From: Euryarchaeota archaeon UBA52
GTDB lineage: Archaea; Thermoplasmatota; Poseidoniia; Poseidoniales; Thalassarchaeaceae
Reading direction: 5' to 3'
NCBI GenBank assembly: GCA_002505455.1
Contig: DAVB01000044.1
Location: forward strand, 1-6,670
DNA length: 6,670 nucleotides
Shown here: one piece after another, positions 5,741-6,670 of the stretch
Numbering within the stretch: the stretch's first letter is position 1
Layout: each line of letters begins with the position of its first letter
Program-made: the position numbers and the translations under genes
The notes under the pieces: generated by a model
Database searches by the model: none
What the model saw: only the letters and a program-made list of their open reading frames with translations
Told to the model about the DNA's origin: nothing

Positions 5741-5758
5741 GAGAGGAATCGACCTCTC
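5741..5758. repeat. Inverted repeat 6-6-6 just upstream of the deacetylase start
   Basis: GAGAGG-AATCGA-CCTCTC is a perfect inverted repeat with 6-bp arms and a 6-base spacer, ending 8 bp before the preferred ATG at 5732 and 2 bp before the alternative ATG at 5738. It could be an operator or an RNA hairpin in the leader, but if translation starts at 5762 or 5798 it is simply coding sequence. A repeat this short can arise by chance. Confidence 0.3.
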
Positions 5759-5800
5759 TCATCTCACTGTCCCATACACCCAGGAAGCCATCTGTCAAAA

Positions 5801-6670
5801 TCAGACCCCCGAAGGCTTGTTCGTGACAAACATTCTGAGAATGGCGATGCCTAGGACACCGCTGAGGGTAAACAGGATCATCGAAGATACCCCGGCTGCG
5901 GATATGGCCACCCGGATTATCACAGTGGATAGTACGAACCCGGTGTTTCTAGCCAGATTCCTGAAATCCGTGTAAAACCAGTAGGATATCAGGAGAATTA
6001 GGATGTCTGCAAGTATGAGGAACGTGAAGAAATCCAGGAAGAAGATTGTGCGGTCGACCGATCCACCGCCTTCTTGGACAGCCGCTATCCAACTAGTCAG
6101 CGAGAACAGCGCGATTATGAGAAATACGACGAGCATGAAAATCGCAATCGCCTTCTTCATCACAATGAACGCGCTCACTTCCTCGGAGACGCTGAGGTCG
6201 TCCTCCTCGCCTTTCTTCATGTTGTAATATGTCAGGGCAGTGTAGAATAACGCCAAGAAGGCCGCGCACTCGACCAGAAGGAAGGCGACGTCGTCGCTTA
6301 CCTTCCAACCATCCGAGCCATCAACCTCTGGTAGCCGCTTCAGTATGTCTCTAACCACAAGCAGGGTAGCGATCTCGTACTGCTTTCCGACCGATGACGA
6401 GAAGGAATCCGGTATCGTCCTGATGAGTTGGTACACCTCATAGGTCAGAAGTATGGAGAACGGGGTGTAAAGGGCGGAGAGGGGCGATCGGACCAACTCG
6501 GCAGAATCCCCTGCGATTGTTATTTGGCCGGAGTTATTCAGGGCCCATAGCGATAGATGGGCGAAGAAGCCGATGACAGCCGAGATGATGGCGACCCTCC
6601 TGACATTCTCATCCATCCCGGCCCCCATCGACCGTTCGAAGCCGGCTTCAATCGCGTCTCTCACGTCGAA
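5801..6670 (-). CDS. Multi-pass membrane protein of unknown function (possibly 5' partial)
   Basis: The frame is open from the right edge to the TGA at 5801-5803, about 289 codons. Possible starts inside the window are GTG 6664, ATG 6628 and ATG 6616, none with a convincing ribosome site, so the true start may lie outside. About six hydrophobic segments are visible, numbered from GTG 6664: 23-43, 63-81, 125-147, 171-194, 207-230 and 243-275. A soluble loop at about 82-124 carries the polar stretch SSSVGKQYEIATLLVVRDIL (89-108). A second charged loop with an acidic cluster GEEDDLSVSEE lies at 152-162. I recognise no catalytic or transport motif and assign no function. It reads toward the deacetylase gene on the same strand with about 68 bp between them, so co-transcription is possible. 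Hydrophobicity and uninterrupted length make it a real gene. Confidence 0.75.
   Translation of the reverse strand, partial: FDVRDAIEAGFERSMGAGMDENVRRVAIISAVIGFFAHLSLWALNNSGQITIAGDSAELVRSPLSALYTPFSILLTYEVYQLIRTIPDSFSSSVGKQYEIATLLVVRDILKRLPEVDGSDGWKVSDDVAFLLVECAAFLALFYTALTYYNMKKGEEDDLSVSEEVSAFIVMKKAIAIFMLVVFLIIALFSLTSWIAAVQEGGGSVDRTIFFLDFFTFLILADILILLISYWFYTDFRNLARNTGFVLSTVIIRVAISAAGVSSMILFTLSGVLGIAILRMFVTNKPSGV

Noticed and set aside
5733..5798. TTG start of the deacetylase at 5798 (22 extra residues)
   Set aside because: The extra residues do not resemble the family, whose fold begins at the -YHxxY- segment. A TTG with no ribosome site is unlikely, although the in-frame ATGs at 5738 and 5762 cannot be excluded.
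1..6670. CRISPR array, tRNA, rRNA, transposon ends or a defence or toxin-antitoxin system
   Set aside because: I found no regularly spaced repeats, no tRNA-like cloverleaf or CCA end, no transposase or nuclease-helicase genes, and no gap longer than about 130 bp in which such an element could sit.

Overview
The window carries eight protein-coding genes, two of them running off the edges. I see no rRNA, tRNA, CRISPR array, insertion sequence or phage gene. Two of the gene starts have an AT-rich, TATA-like element roughly 27-33 nt upstream of the start codon with almost no leader, which is an archaeal pattern. An internal operon gene (nei) has a Shine-Dalgarno sequence instead. With the gene content (a protein with a Lys/Pro-rich linker and C-terminal zinc ribbon, MoeA, pirin, a CoA-binding protein, a class IV-like histone-deacetylase-fold enzyme, and a bacterial-type Nei), this suggests a mesophilic, probably marine euryarchaeote of the Marine Group II/III (Poseidoniales-like) kind. 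That assignment is inference: no phylogenetic marker lies in the window.

Layout. Positions 1-315 (+) hold the C-terminal end of a protein entering from the left edge. A TauE/SafE-family membrane permease (333-1070, -) converges on it. The molybdopterin molybdenumtransferase gene moeA (about 1094-2347, +) diverges from the permease with almost no space between them. A pirin-family cupin (2419-3138, -) converges on moeA. A 127-bp divergent intergenic region (3139-3265) carries TATA-like elements for both flanking genes and a perfect 6-2-6 palindrome over the pirin element. A CoA-binding-domain protein with an unrecognised C-terminal extension follows (3266-3925, +). The rest is on the minus strand and is read right to left: a multi-pass membrane protein of unknown function (5801 to the right edge), an HDAC-fold deacetylase (4776-5732), and the DNA glycosylase/AP lyase nei (3955-4776). 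Nei's ATG shares one base with the deacetylase stop codon (TGATG).

How the genes work together. Three possible links can be read from the arrangement. The deacetylase and nei are almost certainly translationally coupled. The pirin and CoA-binding genes share a promoter region and may be co-regulated. MoeA and the TauE/SafE permease are divergent neighbours, which would fit a sulfite or sulfonate plus molybdoenzyme theme, but nothing in the window proves this. The pirin/CoA-binding segment is visibly more AT-rich than moeA, so the region looks compositionally mosaic. I do not see a clearly new multi-gene system. The points most worth a second look are the deacetylase-nei coupling, the palindromic operator candidate, the CoA-binding protein's extra domain, and a Nei that keeps every Escherichia-type diagnostic residue in an apparently archaeal setting.
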